Part shown: piece by piece, positions 36,035 through 45,936 of the stretch
Layout: every line of letters begins with the position of its first letter
Numbering within the stretch: the stretch's first letter is position 1
Source of the DNA: an uncultured Bacteroidales bacterium
Lineage (GTDB): Bacteria > Bacteroidota > Bacteroidia > Bacteroidales > Bacteroidaceae
Length of the DNA stretch: 64,000 bases
Assembly (NCBI GenBank): GCA_947303715.1
Contig: CAMYYY010000003.1
Coordinates: 1 to 64,000 of the forward strand
Direction: 5' to 3'
Translations under genes and position numbers: made by a program
The notes under the pieces: generated by a model
The model's input: only the letters and a program-made list of their open reading frames with translations
Told to the model about the DNA's origin: nothing
Database searches by the model: none

Positions 36035-36991
36035 TTAGAAGGCGCTGGCTTTGAGTCGTAAACCCGTGTGCTCATCAAGGCCGAACATAAGATTCATGTT
36101 CTGCACAGCCTGTCCGCTGGCACCTTTCAGAAGGTTGTCTATCACAGAGCAAATGACAAGTTTCGTTCCATGCTTCTCCAGAGAGAGCAAGCATTTGTTG
36201 GTGTTGACGACCTGCTTGAGGTCCACGCTGCGAGGGCTGACGAAGGTGAAAGCGGAGTTGCGGTAGTAATCGGTGTAGAGTTGCTGAGCCTCCTCTTCGC
36301 TGAGAGGACAGTCCGTGTGGACGGTAGCGAAAATACCCCGTGCAAAGTCACCTCGTACAGGAACAAAGTTGAGTATTGGCGTCGTTCCTTGCAGCAGGGA
36401 AAGGTTGCGAGTGATTTCCTTCAGGTGTTGATGTTCAAAGACTTTATAGGCGGAAAGGTTATCTGTACGCCAGCTGAAGTGGGTCGTAGCAACGGGTTTG
36501 ACGCCTGCTCCTGTGGAACCCGTAATGGCAGTGATGCTGACCTCGTTCGTCAGCAGTCCCTGAGTTGCTAAAGGTAACAACGCTAACTGGATGGCAGTGG
36601 CAAAGCAGCCTGGATTGGCGACGAGGGTGGCGGAGACAATCTTCTCCCGCTGCCATTCGGGTAGGCCATAGACGTATCCCTCCGATTCGTTGCGGTAGTC
36701 CTGCGCTAGGTCAATGACTTTCAACCCTGAGGGACGCTTATTCTCCTGCCAAAAGGCCGTACTGGCGCCGTGGCCGGAGCAGAGGAAGAGAACGTCAATG
36801 GCATCAAGGTCGTAGGATGAGGAGAACACCAGTTCCGTTTCGCCGAACAGACCACTATGCACGTCCGTTATGGGTAATCCGGCCTGACTGCTACTGTGGA
36901 TGAATACAATTTCAGCTTCAGGATGGTTAATGAGCAGACGAAGTAATTCGCCTGCCGTATATCCCGCTCCACCAATGATACCAATTCTCAT
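36035..36991 (-). CDS. argC: N-acyl-gamma-glutamyl-phosphate reductase
   Basis: MRIGIIGGAGYTAGELLRLLINHPEAE, NPGCFATAIQLALLPL, STGAGVKP. Confidence 0.94.
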   Translation of the reverse strand: MRIGIIGGAGYTAGELLRLLINHPEAEIVFIHSSSQAGLPITDVHSGLFGETELVFSSSYDLDAIDVLFLCSGHGASTAFWQENKRPSGLKVIDLAQDYRNESEGYVYGLPEWQREKIVSATLVANPGCFATAIQLALLPLATQGLLTNEVSITAITGSTGAGVKPVATTHFSWRTDNLSAYKVFEHQHLKEITRNLSLLQGTTPILNFVPVRGDFARGIFATVHTDCPLSEEEAQQLYTDYYRNSAFTFVSPRSVDLKQVVNTNKCLLSLEKHGTKLVICSVIDNLLKGASGQAVQNMNLMFGLDEHTGLRLKASAF

Positions 36992-38205
36992 GATTCTATT
37001 TTCTTCATCTCCTCTTCGTGGTTTGCATAATAGACTCGTAGAGGAGTGGAAGTTACTTTGATAAAGCCCTTGGCATCATCGGACGTCCAACCCTTCTGCA
37101 TTTCGCCGTATTCGCCGAACTTCGTCTTTACAAGATCGTTGTCTGACTCCACACCGACGGTGAAGAAAGAATAGGGGCGGAGTTCCATAATGACGGTGCC
37201 TGTAACGTTGCGTTGGCTGCTCTCCAGCATGGCCTCGATGTCGCGCATGACGGGTTCAAGGTACTGGCTCTCGTGGAGGAACATGCCATACCAGTTGGCT
37301 ACTTGATCTTTCCAATACTGCTGCCATTTGCTGAGCGTGAATTTTTCAAGGAATTTATGAGCGGCAATGATGAGCATGGGGGCAGCGGCTTCGAAGCCTA
37401 CACGGCCCTTGATGCCGATGATGGTGTCGCCCACGTGCATATCGCGACCAATGCCGTAGGGAGCAGCGATGCTTTCCACCTTCTGGATGGCCTTGACACC
37501 GTCGGTAAACGTCTCTCCGTTCACTCCCGTTAGTTCGCCGTTTGTGAACTGCAAGCGGATCTCCTCGCTACCCTGCTTTTCAATCTGCTTTAGGTAAGCT
37601 GTTTCGGGCAGTCCCTTGGCCGAGTCGAGGATTTCGCCTCCGCAGATGCTGGTGCCCCACAGACCTACATTATAGGAGTATTTCAGTTTCTTGAAGTCGG
37701 CAGGGAAGCCGTGCTGATTCAGATAGTCAGTTTCGAACTGGCGGGTAAGCGCCATGTCGCGCGTCAGCGTGATGATTTCCACACCCGGAGCCATGACGAG
37801 GAACGTCATGTCAAAGCGAACTTGGTCGTTGCCTGCCCCTGTGGATCCGTGGGCGATGGCATCGGCACCGATTTCCTTTGCATAGCGGGCGATGGCCATG
37901 GCCTGAAAGATGCGCTCCGATGAAACACTGATTGGATATGTGCCGTTACGAAGCACGTTGCCATAAATCATATAGCGCAGGCTCTTCTGATAGTATTCAC
38001 GGGTAACGTCAAGCGTTACGTAGGCTTTGGCGCCCAGTTTGTAGGCATTCTCTTCGTTGGTCTTGAGCTGCTCGGGTGAGAAACCTCCTGTATCTGCGCA
38101 AGCGGCATACACCTCGTAGCCCTTTTCCTTCGTTAGGTACATCACGGTGAACGACGTATCGAGCCCACCGCTGAATGCTACAACCACTTTCTTCTTCTTT
38201 TCCAT
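36988..38205 (-). CDS. argG: Argininosuccinate synthase
   Basis: KVVVAFSGGLDTSFTVMYL, AHGSTGAGNDQVRFDM. Confidence 0.94.
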   Translation of the reverse strand: MEKKKKVVVAFSGGLDTSFTVMYLTKEKGYEVYAACADTGGFSPEQLKTNEENAYKLGAKAYVTLDVTREYYQKSLRYMIYGNVLRNGTYPISVSSERIFQAMAIARYAKEIGADAIAHGSTGAGNDQVRFDMTFLVMAPGVEIITLTRDMALTRQFETDYLNQHGFPADFKKLKYSYNVGLWGTSICGGEILDSAKGLPETAYLKQIEKQGSEEIRLQFTNGELTGVNGETFTDGVKAIQKVESIAAPYGIGRDMHVGDTIIGIKGRVGFEAAAPMLIIAAHKFLEKFTLSKWQQYWKDQVANWYGMFLHESQYLEPVMRDIEAMLESSQRNVTGTVIMELRPYSFFTVGVESDNDLVKTKFGEYGEMQKGWTSDDAKGFIKVTSTPLRVYYANHEEEMKKIES

Positions 38206-38209
38206 AATG

Positions 38210-38818
38210 CTAACTCCTCTTAAAAAGTTTTCCTAAAAACGATCTTTTTGCCTTATTATTACCATTTTTCTTATTGTCAGCGGTGTGCGGGTCGAACATC
38301 ATGCCTGTGCAGAGGCAGATGCGTCGGTCGTTGCGGCAGAGCACATCGTAGTTACAACATCCCTCACAGCCATGCCAGAACTCGTCGTCCTTCGTCAGGT
38401 CGCTCAGGGTAACGGGCACATAGCCCAGTCGGAGATTCATCTTCATGACGGCGGGCGATGTGGTGATGCTGAAGATCTTGGCATACGGGAAGCGCTCCCG
38501 TGCCAACTGGAATGTTTTCTCTTTGATGCGCGATGCAAGTCCCAGCAGGCGATATTCAGGGTCGACGATAAGTCCAGAAGTGGCTACGAAGTCGCCGTGT
38601 CCCCAGCATTCGATATAACTAAAACCCACCAGACGGTCGCCGTCCAGCGCCACGACAGCCTTGCCGCCCTTCATTTTGTCAATAATATATTCCGGCGTAC
38701 GCTTGGCGATGCCTGTTCCGCGCTGTTGGGCCGATTCGTAGATGAGCCGACAAATGTGCTCAGCATACTTCGCATGCGATTCATTCGCATACATGACAAT
38801 GATATTCTTAGCTTCCAT
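38210..38818 (-). CDS. GNAT N-acyltransferase leading the arg operon (candidate glutamate N-acyltransferase)
   Basis: 202 aa GNAT pattern GLIVDPEYRLLGLASRIKEKTFQLARERFP; 5-prime of argG. Confidence 0.75.
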   Translation of the reverse strand: MEAKNIIVMYANESHAKYAEHICRLIYESAQQRGTGIAKRTPEYIIDKMKGGKAVVALDGDRLVGFSYIECWGHGDFVATSGLIVDPEYRLLGLASRIKEKTFQLARERFPYAKIFSITTSPAVMKMNLRLGYVPVTLSDLTKDDEFWHGCEGCCNYDVLCRNDRRICLCTGMMFDPHTADNKKNGNNKAKRSFLGKLFKRS

Positions 38819-39030
38819 GAATAAAAACTGAATATTTTTAGAAAATGACGCGGCAAAATTACATAAAAAAACCGTTCCTTCGCATAAAGTTTACATTTAT
38901 TTTTCGGAAATCCCGAAAAAACCTGCATAACCCCATATTCTTTCACAAAAACAATATCGGAAAAAGGAAAAAAAATTTGCATTTTCGTTTAGTACGCACT
39001 ACTTTTGCATCGAATATTTTTACGAAGAAG

Positions 39031-39957
39031 ATGAATAAGGTTTTGGAGATCCTTAAGTCCAAGAAGTTTTGGACGGAGTGGTTGGTGATGACGGTCGGTA
39101 TGTTTATTGCTGCTGCGGCCGTCTATTATTTTTTGGTTCCCAGTAAGTTGGTTGTGGGCTCTATTAGCGGTTTGTCCATTGTGATTGCCGGTGTGATGGA
39201 AGCCGCAGGTATCCCTGTAAAGGTATCCATCATCGTGCTTATCATCAATGCGGTGCTACTGCTACTAGCGTGGCTGCTGATAGGGAAGGAATTCGGTGCT
39301 AAGACGTTCTACACAGCGCTCATCCTCGGTCCGATGATGGATGCGTGGGAGGCTATCTATCCCTATACGAAATTCCTGACGGAGCCTGGGCAGACGAGCG
39401 TAATGAATGATCCGTGGTTTGACTTGCTTTGTTTCGTGTTGGTGCTGAGTGCCTCACAAGCTATCATGTTTCGCATCAATGCCTCTACGGGTGGATTAGA
39501 TATTCTGGCAAAGATTGTCAACAAGTATTTCCACTTCGAGATAGGTACTAGCGTAACAATAGCCGGAGCCATCATCTGTCTGACGGCTTTTGCCATCAAC
39601 CCGTTTCAAATGGTCATCATTGGCTTAATCGGTACATGGATAAACGGCATCGCGGTCGATTACTTCACGGCAAGCCTCAACAAACGGAAGCGTGTATGCA
39701 TCATTACGTCAGACTATGAGCGTGTGCGCAAATTTATTATCGAGGACATCTGTCGCGGGTGCAGTCTCTACGACGTGACGGGTGGCTACAGCGGCGAGCG
39801 CGGCGTGGAAATCCAGACGTTGCTGACGCAGAATGAGTTTTCAGACCTGATGAAGTTCATGCGTGACAACAAGATTACGGCCTTCATCACGGCGGGTAAT
39901 GTCAGCGAAGTTTATGGTACGTGGCATCCGCATAAGAAATTAAAAGTTAGAAATTAG
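39031..39957 (+). CDS. YitT family membrane protein (DUF2179 C-terminus)
   Basis: PSKLVVGSISGLSIVI, RINASTGGLDILAKIVNKY, C-terminal DVTGGYSGERGVEIQTLLTQNEFSDL. Confidence 0.88.
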   Translation: MNKVLEILKSKKFWTEWLVMTVGMFIAAAAVYYFLVPSKLVVGSISGLSIVIAGVMEAAGIPVKVSIIVLIINAVLLLLAWLLIGKEFGAKTFYTALILGPMMDAWEAIYPYTKFLTEPGQTSVMNDPWFDLLCFVLVLSASQAIMFRINASTGGLDILAKIVNKYFHFEIGTSVTIAGAIICLTAFAINPFQMVIIGLIGTWINGIAVDYFTASLNKRKRVCIITSDYERVRKFIIEDICRGCSLYDVTGGYSGERGVEIQTLLTQNEFSDLMKFMRDNKITAFITAGNVSEVYGTWHPHKKLKVRN

Positions 39958-39965
39958 AATAAAAA

Positions 39966-40976
39966 ATGGATTTACTGAGTGAAATCGTTTTGCGTGCAAA
40001 AGCACACAAACAGCGCATCGTCCTGCCTGAAGGTACGGAGGAGCGTACTTTGAAAGCCGCCGACCGTATTCTGGCCGACGAAGTTGCAGACCTTATCATT
40101 ATCGGCAAGCCTGCAGAGATACATGCCCTTGCCGAGAAGAACGGCCTCACACACATCGACAAGGCCGTTATTATCGACCCAGAGAACCATCCGAAGCGCG
40201 AGGCGTATGCGCAGTTGCTGTTCGAGCTTCGTCAGAAGAAAGGGATGACGCTGGAACAGGCGCAGCAGTTGGTACTTGACCCGCTCTATCTGGGCTGTCT
40301 GATCATCAAGGCAGGCGATGCCGATGGACAGTTGGCTGGTGCCCGCAACACAACGGGTAACGTACTGCGTCCCGCGTTGCAGATAATCAAGACTGCCCCT
40401 GGCATCTCGTGTGTGAGTGGCGCGTTCATCATGGTGACGCAAACGCCGCAGTACGGCGAGAATGGCGTGCTGGTGTTTGCCGACTGCGCTGTTACGCCGG
40501 TGCCTGATGCTGTGCAGTTAAGTGAGATTGCCGTCAGTACTGCTGACACCGCGCGTGCGGTGGCTGGCTTCAATGATCCACGTGTGGCCATGCTGAGCTT
40601 TTCTACGAAGGGTTCTGCTAAGCATGAGGTGGTTGATAAGGTGACTACGGCGCTGGCTTTGGCCCGCGAGAAGCGTCCCGAGTTGAAGATTGACGGTGAA
40701 TTGCAGGCTGATGCCGCCCTCGTGCCGTCGGTGGGTGCCAGCAAGGCTCCGGGCAGCGATATCGCAGGAAAGGCAAACGTGTTGGTATTCCCCAACCTCG
40801 AGGTGGGTAACATCGCTTACAAACTCGTGCAGCGCTTGGGCAATGCTGAGGCTATCGGCCCCATCCTGCAGGGTATTGCACGTCCCGTCAACGACCTCAG
40901 TCGCGGCTGCTCGGTGGATGACGTCTATAAGATGGTTGCCGTCACCAGCTGCCAGGCTTACGCTGCAAAGATGTAA
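39966..40976 (+). CDS. pta: Phosphate acetyltransferase
   Basis: IVLPEGTEERTLKAADRIL, SFSTKGSAKHEVVDKV, DGELQADAALVPSVGASKAPGSDIAGKANVLVFPNLEVGNIAYKL. Confidence 0.95.
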   Translation: MDLLSEIVLRAKAHKQRIVLPEGTEERTLKAADRILADEVADLIIIGKPAEIHALAEKNGLTHIDKAVIIDPENHPKREAYAQLLFELRQKKGMTLEQAQQLVLDPLYLGCLIIKAGDADGQLAGARNTTGNVLRPALQIIKTAPGISCVSGAFIMVTQTPQYGENGVLVFADCAVTPVPDAVQLSEIAVSTADTARAVAGFNDPRVAMLSFSTKGSAKHEVVDKVTTALALAREKRPELKIDGELQADAALVPSVGASKAPGSDIAGKANVLVFPNLEVGNIAYKLVQRLGNAEAIGPILQGIARPVNDLSRGCSVDDVYKMVAVTSCQAYAAKM

Positions 40977-41034
40977 ATGGCAAAAACCAAATCGTATAAT
41001 TAATCGTATTAGTAAATCGTCAAATCGTAAATAA

Positions 41035-42240
41035 ATGAAGATATTGGTTCTTAACTGCGGGAGCAGTTCCATTAAATACAAGTTATTCGATATGACCGAC
41101 AAGTCCGTCCTTGCGCAGGGCGGCATTGAGAAGATTGGTCAGAAAAACTCATTCCTCAAATTGAAGTTGCCTTCGGGCGAGAAGGTGACATTGGAGAAGG
41201 AAATTCCTGAACATACCGCCGGTGTGCAGTTCGTTTTCGACGTGCTCACGGGCAAGGAGTATGGTGTACTGAAGTCGCTCAGCGAGTTGGATGCTGTCGG
41301 CCACCGCATGGTGCATGGCGGCGAGCGCTTTAGCCAGTCCGTCCTACTCAACAAAGAGGTGCTGGATGTCTTCGCCTCGCTCTCCGATCTGGCTCCGCTC
41401 CACAACCCCGCTAATCTGAAGGGCGTTGATGCCGTCACTCGCATCCTCCCGAACATTCCTCAGGTGGGCGTCTTTGATACTGCTTTCCATCAGACCATGC
41501 CAGACTACGCCTACATGTATGCTATCCCCTACGCGATGTACGAAAAGTACGGTATCCGACGCTATGGTTTCCACGGTACCAGCCACCGCTATGTGTCGCA
41601 GCGTGTTTGCGAGTTCCTTGGCATCAGTCCAAAGGGTACGCGCATCGTCACCTGCCATATTGGCAATGGCGGTAGCGTAGCTGCTATCAAGGACGGCCGC
41701 TGTATCGACACCAGCATGGGCCTCACACCTCTCGAGGGTTTGATGATGGGCACCCGCTCGGGCGATATCGACGGAGGTGCTGTCACCTTCCTCATGGAGA
41801 AGGAAGGGCTGACACCCGAGGGCGTTTCCACGTTCCTCAACAAGCAATGTGGCCTGCTGGGTATCTCCGGCAAGACGGATATGCGTGAGGTGAAGCACGC
41901 CAAGCTCGTCGAGGGCGATGACCGCGCCCGACTGGCTATTGACATGTACACTTATCGTTTGCGTAAGTACATTGGTGCCTATGCTGCGGCCCTCGGTGGG
42001 GTCGATATCATCGTCTTCACGGGTGGAGTGGGCGAGAATCAGGACGATATTCGTCAGATGACTGTCACGGGCCTGGAGTATCTGGGCCTCAAACTCGATG
42101 AGAAGGTCAATGCCGCTAACCACGGGGACGAAGAGGTCATCTCCGCTCCTGACTCGAAGGTGAAGGTTTGCGTCATCCCTACCGACGAAGAATTGATGAT
42201 TGCTACCGACACGCTGACAATAGTTAAGGGCAGAGAATGA
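41035..42240 (+). CDS. ackA: Acetate kinase
   Basis: MKILVLNCGSSSIKYKLFD, GHRMVHGGE, YGFHGTSHRYVSQR, CHIGNGGSVAAIKDG. Confidence 0.97.
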   Translation: MKILVLNCGSSSIKYKLFDMTDKSVLAQGGIEKIGQKNSFLKLKLPSGEKVTLEKEIPEHTAGVQFVFDVLTGKEYGVLKSLSELDAVGHRMVHGGERFSQSVLLNKEVLDVFASLSDLAPLHNPANLKGVDAVTRILPNIPQVGVFDTAFHQTMPDYAYMYAIPYAMYEKYGIRRYGFHGTSHRYVSQRVCEFLGISPKGTRIVTCHIGNGGSVAAIKDGRCIDTSMGLTPLEGLMMGTRSGDIDGGAVTFLMEKEGLTPEGVSTFLNKQCGLLGISGKTDMREVKHAKLVEGDDRARLAIDMYTYRLRKYIGAYAAALGGVDIIVFTGGVGENQDDIRQMTVTGLEYLGLKLDEKVNAANHGDEEVISAPDSKVKVCVIPTDEELMIATDTLTIVKGRE

Positions 42241-42270
42241 GCTAAAACGTAATTCATTATTTAAGATAAA

Positions 42271-43224
42271 GTGAACTCCATTTACCAGCAGCTGGCCAGT
42301 CTTGACAACGTCAGCATCAACTACAGCGCAGGAGGTGTCATCAACATCATTCTGGCTGTTATCATGTACGGCGTTTCGCTTGGTATTCAGCCGCGCATGT
42401 TCCGCAAAGTGTTTGCTCAGCCGAAGTCTATTCTGCTTGGTCTGTTCGGCCAATGGATTGCCCTGCCCGCCCTGACATTCCTTGTCATCGTTATCTTCGA
42501 CAAGTTCATCCCGCCCATGGTGGCCATGGGCATGATATTGGTGGCATCGTGTCCGGGCGGAAACATCTCGAACTTTATGACTTCGTTTGCCAAGGGCAAC
42601 ACGGAGCTTTCCGTTTCCATGACGGCTGTCTCCACCTGCATGGCGCCCATCATCACCCCTGGCAACTACGCTCTGTGGGGCTCGCTCTACAAGAACTTCC
42701 TTTGCCGGCACGAGATTGTCGATGCCAACACATGGCTCGTCATTCCCTTCTGGAATGTGTTTGAGACGGTGTTCATCCTGTTGGGCATACCCCTTGTGCT
42801 TGGTCTGCTGACGACGCGCTTCCTGCCGAAAGTGGCAAAGGCGCTCTCCACGCCGCTGCGCTACATCAGTCTTTTGGTGTTCGTCGCCATGGTGCTGGTG
42901 ATGTTCTTGAGCAACAAGGAGAAATTCGTCGAGTTCATCAAGTACATCTTTATCATTGTCTTCTTCCACAATGCGCTGGCTTTGCTGACGGGCAATACGA
43001 TAGCGCGTCTCGGGCGACTGCCTGTCCGTGACCGCCGTGCCCTCACCATCGAGGTCGGCATCCAGAACTCCGGCCTCGGCTTGCTGCTGCTTTTCAATCC
43101 CGCCATCTTCCCCCAAACGGGCATTGGCGGTATGCTTTTCGTTACGGCTTGGTGGGGCGTATGGCACATCGTTTCCGGCCTTACCGTCGCCTCCATCTTT
43201 AGGGCAAAGGAACTCAAATCGTAG
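42271..43224 (+). CDS. Bile acid:sodium symporter (SBF) family protein, GTG start
   Basis: GMILVASCPGGNISNFMTSFAKGNTELSVSMTAVST, EVGIQNSGLGLLLLFNPAIFP. Confidence 0.88.
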   Translation: MNSIYQQLASLDNVSINYSAGGVINIILAVIMYGVSLGIQPRMFRKVFAQPKSILLGLFGQWIALPALTFLVIVIFDKFIPPMVAMGMILVASCPGGNISNFMTSFAKGNTELSVSMTAVSTCMAPIITPGNYALWGSLYKNFLCRHEIVDANTWLVIPFWNVFETVFILLGIPLVLGLLTTRFLPKVAKALSTPLRYISLLVFVAMVLVMFLSNKEKFVEFIKYIFIIVFFHNALALLTGNTIARLGRLPVRDRRALTIEVGIQNSGLGLLLLFNPAIFPQTGIGGMLFVTAWWGVWHIVSGLTVASIFRAKELKS

Positions 43225-43231
43225 ATAAACT

Positions 43232-44605
43232 ATGCGCCAGCATATACAAGACGACGACCGCCTCTACACCTTTCTGCTCCCCGTCGTGAAGCGGACTGCA
43301 AGGCGTTGCTTCCGCCAGTTCCAAGTGAGCGGATGGGAGCGTGTGCCGCAGGATGGCAGCGTCATCTTCGTCACCAACCACACCTGTTCGCTCATGGATC
43401 CGTTGGTGATGCTGTTGGCCGAGGGAAAGAAGGTGGTCTTCATGGCGCGGGCCGACATGTTCCGCCGTCCTTCCGTCGCTCGCATCCTGCGCTGGCTCCG
43501 CATCCTGCCTATCTACCGCATCCGCGATGGCGTCAGCGCCGTCAAGTCGAACAGCGAGGCTATCGCTGAGGCTGTTGGCGTTCTGCATGACCGTTGTCCG
43601 CTTTGCCTTTATCCCGAGGGCACCCATCGTCCCAAACATTCGCTGTTGCCCCTCGGCAAGGGCGTCTGCCACATCGCTTTCGAGGCTGCCCGCGAGATAG
43701 GCGACGCCTGGCCCGTCTATATCGTCCCTGCGGGCATCGAGTACAGCGATTACTTCCGCTTCCGTCCTGACATGGAGTTGCAAATTGGCGAACCCATCAA
43801 TGTCACGGAGTTCGTGAAGAAAAGCCTCCCCCTTACCCCTCCTAAAGGAGGGGAGGCCAGCGGAGGTAATCAGTCCCCCCTCCTTCAGGAGGGGCAGTGG
43901 GGAGGCTCTGCCCGTGCCATGAACGCACTCCGCGAGCGGATTGCGGAGGGCATGCGGCCGCTCTTTACGTGGATTCCCGACGACGATGACTACGACGCCA
44001 TCTTCGAGCTGACCAAGCTCAGCGCAGCAGCACAGAAGGAGACGTCATCGCTTGACCGACGGCGCGACTACAACCAGTCCTTCATCGCCCGACTGCTTGC
44101 CCGGCGTGAAGCCGAACCCGAAGCCGCTCGCGGACTTTTTGCCGATGCTCTCCAATTTAAAAAGGAACGCGAGCGCGCCCGCGTGTCGGTCTATTCCACC
44201 CGCGTCTCTACGGCGAAGCGTTCTCTTGTCTTGCGGACCCTGCTCGCCCTTGTTTTGCTACCCGTTTGGTTGGCGTGTGCTATTGCTAGCCTGCCTGTCT
44301 GGTTCCCAGCCGAGTTACTGGCGGCCAAGGCGAAGGATGCCGCTTGGCGCAATACCCGCCGCTTTGGTATTTGCTTTATCTTGAAGCCCCTGCTGACAAT
44401 AATGGTAGCCATTTTGGCGTTCTTTTTCCTTCCTTGGTATTTCGCCCTATTCCTGACGATTCTCTTCTTCCTATGCCTTCCCTTAAAGGCCACTTACGAT
44501 GGCGCTGAGCGTTTGCGCCGCCTCATTTCCGACTGGCGCTGGCTCTTCCATCCCCGTCTTCGCCGCCTTTATGACAAACTCCCATTTGACGCGGTTAAGA
44601 ATTAA
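43232..44605 (+). CDS. 1-acyl-sn-glycerol-3-phosphate acyltransferase (PlsC-like)
   Basis: VIFVTNHTCSLMDPLVML (NHxxxxD), LYPEGTHRPKHSLLPLGKG. Confidence 0.88.
   Translation: MRQHIQDDDRLYTFLLPVVKRTARRCFRQFQVSGWERVPQDGSVIFVTNHTCSLMDPLVMLLAEGKKVVFMARADMFRRPSVARILRWLRILPIYRIRDGVSAVKSNSEAIAEAVGVLHDRCPLCLYPEGTHRPKHSLLPLGKGVCHIAFEAAREIGDAWPVYIVPAGIEYSDYFRFRPDMELQIGEPINVTEFVKKSLPLTPPKGGEASGGNQSPLLQEGQWGGSARAMNALRERIAEGMRPLFTWIPDDDDYDAIFELTKLSAAAQKETSSLDRRRDYNQSFIARLLARREAEPEAARGLFADALQFKKERERARVSVYSTRVSTAKRSLVLRTLLALVLLPVWLACAIASLPVWFPAELLAAKAKDAAWRNTRRFGICFILKPLLTIMVAILAFFFLPWYFALFLTILFFLCLPLKATYDGAERLRRLISDWRWLFHPRLRRLYDKLPFDAVKN
43822..43908. repeat. Divergent in-frame palindromic element (family E') inside the acyltransferase gene
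   Basis: AGCCTCCCCCTTACCCCTCCTAAAGGAGGGG ... CCCCTCCTTCAGGAGGGGCAGTGGGGAGGCT; encodes LPLTPPKGGEASGGNQSPLLQEGQWGGS. Confidence 0.9.
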
Positions 44606-44673
44606 GGGTTAAGAGTAAAGAAAAATTGAACAGAAACAGGATATTATCTGTACAGCGTAAGGGAATAAAAAGT

Positions 44674-44757
44674 TTTTCATCGCAGTGAAAACAATCTTTC
44701 ATTGCAGTGAAAACATTTAACCATCGCAATGAAAACATTTAATCATTGCGATGAAAG
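44674..44757. repeat. Four tandem short hairpins at 22-bp pitch (family C)
   Basis: TTTTCAtcgcagTGAAAA, TTTCAttgcagTGAAA, CATcgcaATG, TCATtgcgATGA; centres ~44682, 44704, 44726, 44748. Confidence 0.85.
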
Positions 44758-44799
44758 AAAACCGGTAGGCCTCTTCTGCATCGCAGACAAAGCAAATCA

Positions 44800-44842
44800 A
44801 AAAAAGTAGAGACGTTATAATATGGCGTCTCTACCTTTTTTT
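44800..44842 (-). terminator. Hairpin terminator between the acyltransferase and tlpA-like genes (A-tract left, T-tract right; possibly bidirectional)
   Basis: AAAAAA GTAGAGACG...CGTCTCTAC CTTTTTTT. Confidence 0.8.
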
Positions 44843-44874
44843 ACTCCTCGTAGCCGTTGACCTTCAATCTTCGC

Positions 44875-45936
44875 TCATTTGCCAAAAACATCTTGTAGTT
44901 TCGTTTTTAGTTGCGTTCCATAGATGTTGCGTGCTATAATTGTGCCATCTGGTGCAAAGAGGATAGTATGAGGGATAGCATCTATACCGTAAAATGTGCT
45001 AGGAGTATCTTGAGCATTAATGATTTGCGGATATGGAATGTCCAGTTCAGAGATGGCTTGTTTTGTTTTTTCAGGTTCGTCACGGACGGCAATGCCAAGC
45101 ACCGTAAGCCCCTTTTCCTGATACTGCTGATGGATGGCTATCAAGTCGGGTATTTGTTGTCGACACGGGCCACACCATGAGGCCCAGAAGTCTGCAAGTA
45201 CGTAATTCCCGCGGCCAACAAAATCGGACAAGTGTGTCTTTTTTCCATTGTACTCAACCGAGAAATCTACAAACTGTTTGCCTATCCAGGTCTGTGCACA
45301 AATTTCCATCTTTGCTTTTGTTTCTGAAAGAAAGCTGGCAAGTCTGGGATTATCGTTAAACTTCGGATTCATCTTCCCAAGTAGTTCGAGCCAGAGTTCT
45401 GGCGGCAAGGATACAACAGCTATATCGGTCAGTATATTCACTCCAAGCATGTCGTTTGTATGGTGGCTGATAAAGTCAAAGATAAGTTTATTTCCTATCG
45501 AATCGGCCTCTTCCTCACTTCGTTTGCCACTTTTAAGATCTTCTACGTTCTGTTTAATTGCAAGGTTGAACCGATTGAGTTCGTCGCATATGTGAGTACC
45601 GCTTAATCGCAATTTTCCATCTTCGTCGCAGCCGTCCATGTGGGTTGTTCCCTTGTCAATGTAAAGGGTATATCGTTGAAAACTATTGTCATCGGCTTCA
45701 ATCATGCAAATACACATATCCGTGAGCCTTCCCTTGACGGGTTGCATCACGCCATTTTCTACTTGTGCCTTGGCTATAGTATCAGTTGTTAGCAAGTCAA
45801 TAATATGCACGGCTCCCGTATAGTCTGGTTTTCCGATGTTGCCTTCCACGCAATAATTTGTGTACTGTTTCTGACATGCCACCAATATTACTAGCAATGT
45901 CATTAATAATGCTAAATCCTTTGTTATGATTCTCAT
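44875..45936 (-). CDS. TlpA-like thiol-disulfide oxidoreductase lipoprotein with N-terminal DUF4369-like domain
   Basis: LADFWASWCGPCRQQIPDLIAIHQQYQEKGLTVLGIAV; lipobox VILVACQ. Confidence 0.88.
   Translation of the reverse strand: MRIITKDLALLMTLLVILVACQKQYTNYCVEGNIGKPDYTGAVHIIDLLTTDTIAKAQVENGVMQPVKGRLTDMCICMIEADDNSFQRYTLYIDKGTTHMDGCDEDGKLRLSGTHICDELNRFNLAIKQNVEDLKSGKRSEEEADSIGNKLIFDFISHHTNDMLGVNILTDIAVVSLPPELWLELLGKMNPKFNDNPRLASFLSETKAKMEICAQTWIGKQFVDFSVEYNGKKTHLSDFVGRGNYVLADFWASWCGPCRQQIPDLIAIHQQYQEKGLTVLGIAVRDEPEKTKQAISELDIPYPQIINAQDTPSTFYGIDAIPHTILFAPDGTIIARNIYGTQLKTKLQDVFGK

Noticed and set aside
41344-43167. 607-aa minus-strand ORF across ackA and the SBF symporter
   Set aside because: Spans two well-supported plus-strand genes and their intergenic gap; low-complexity, polar antisense translation with no recognisable family.
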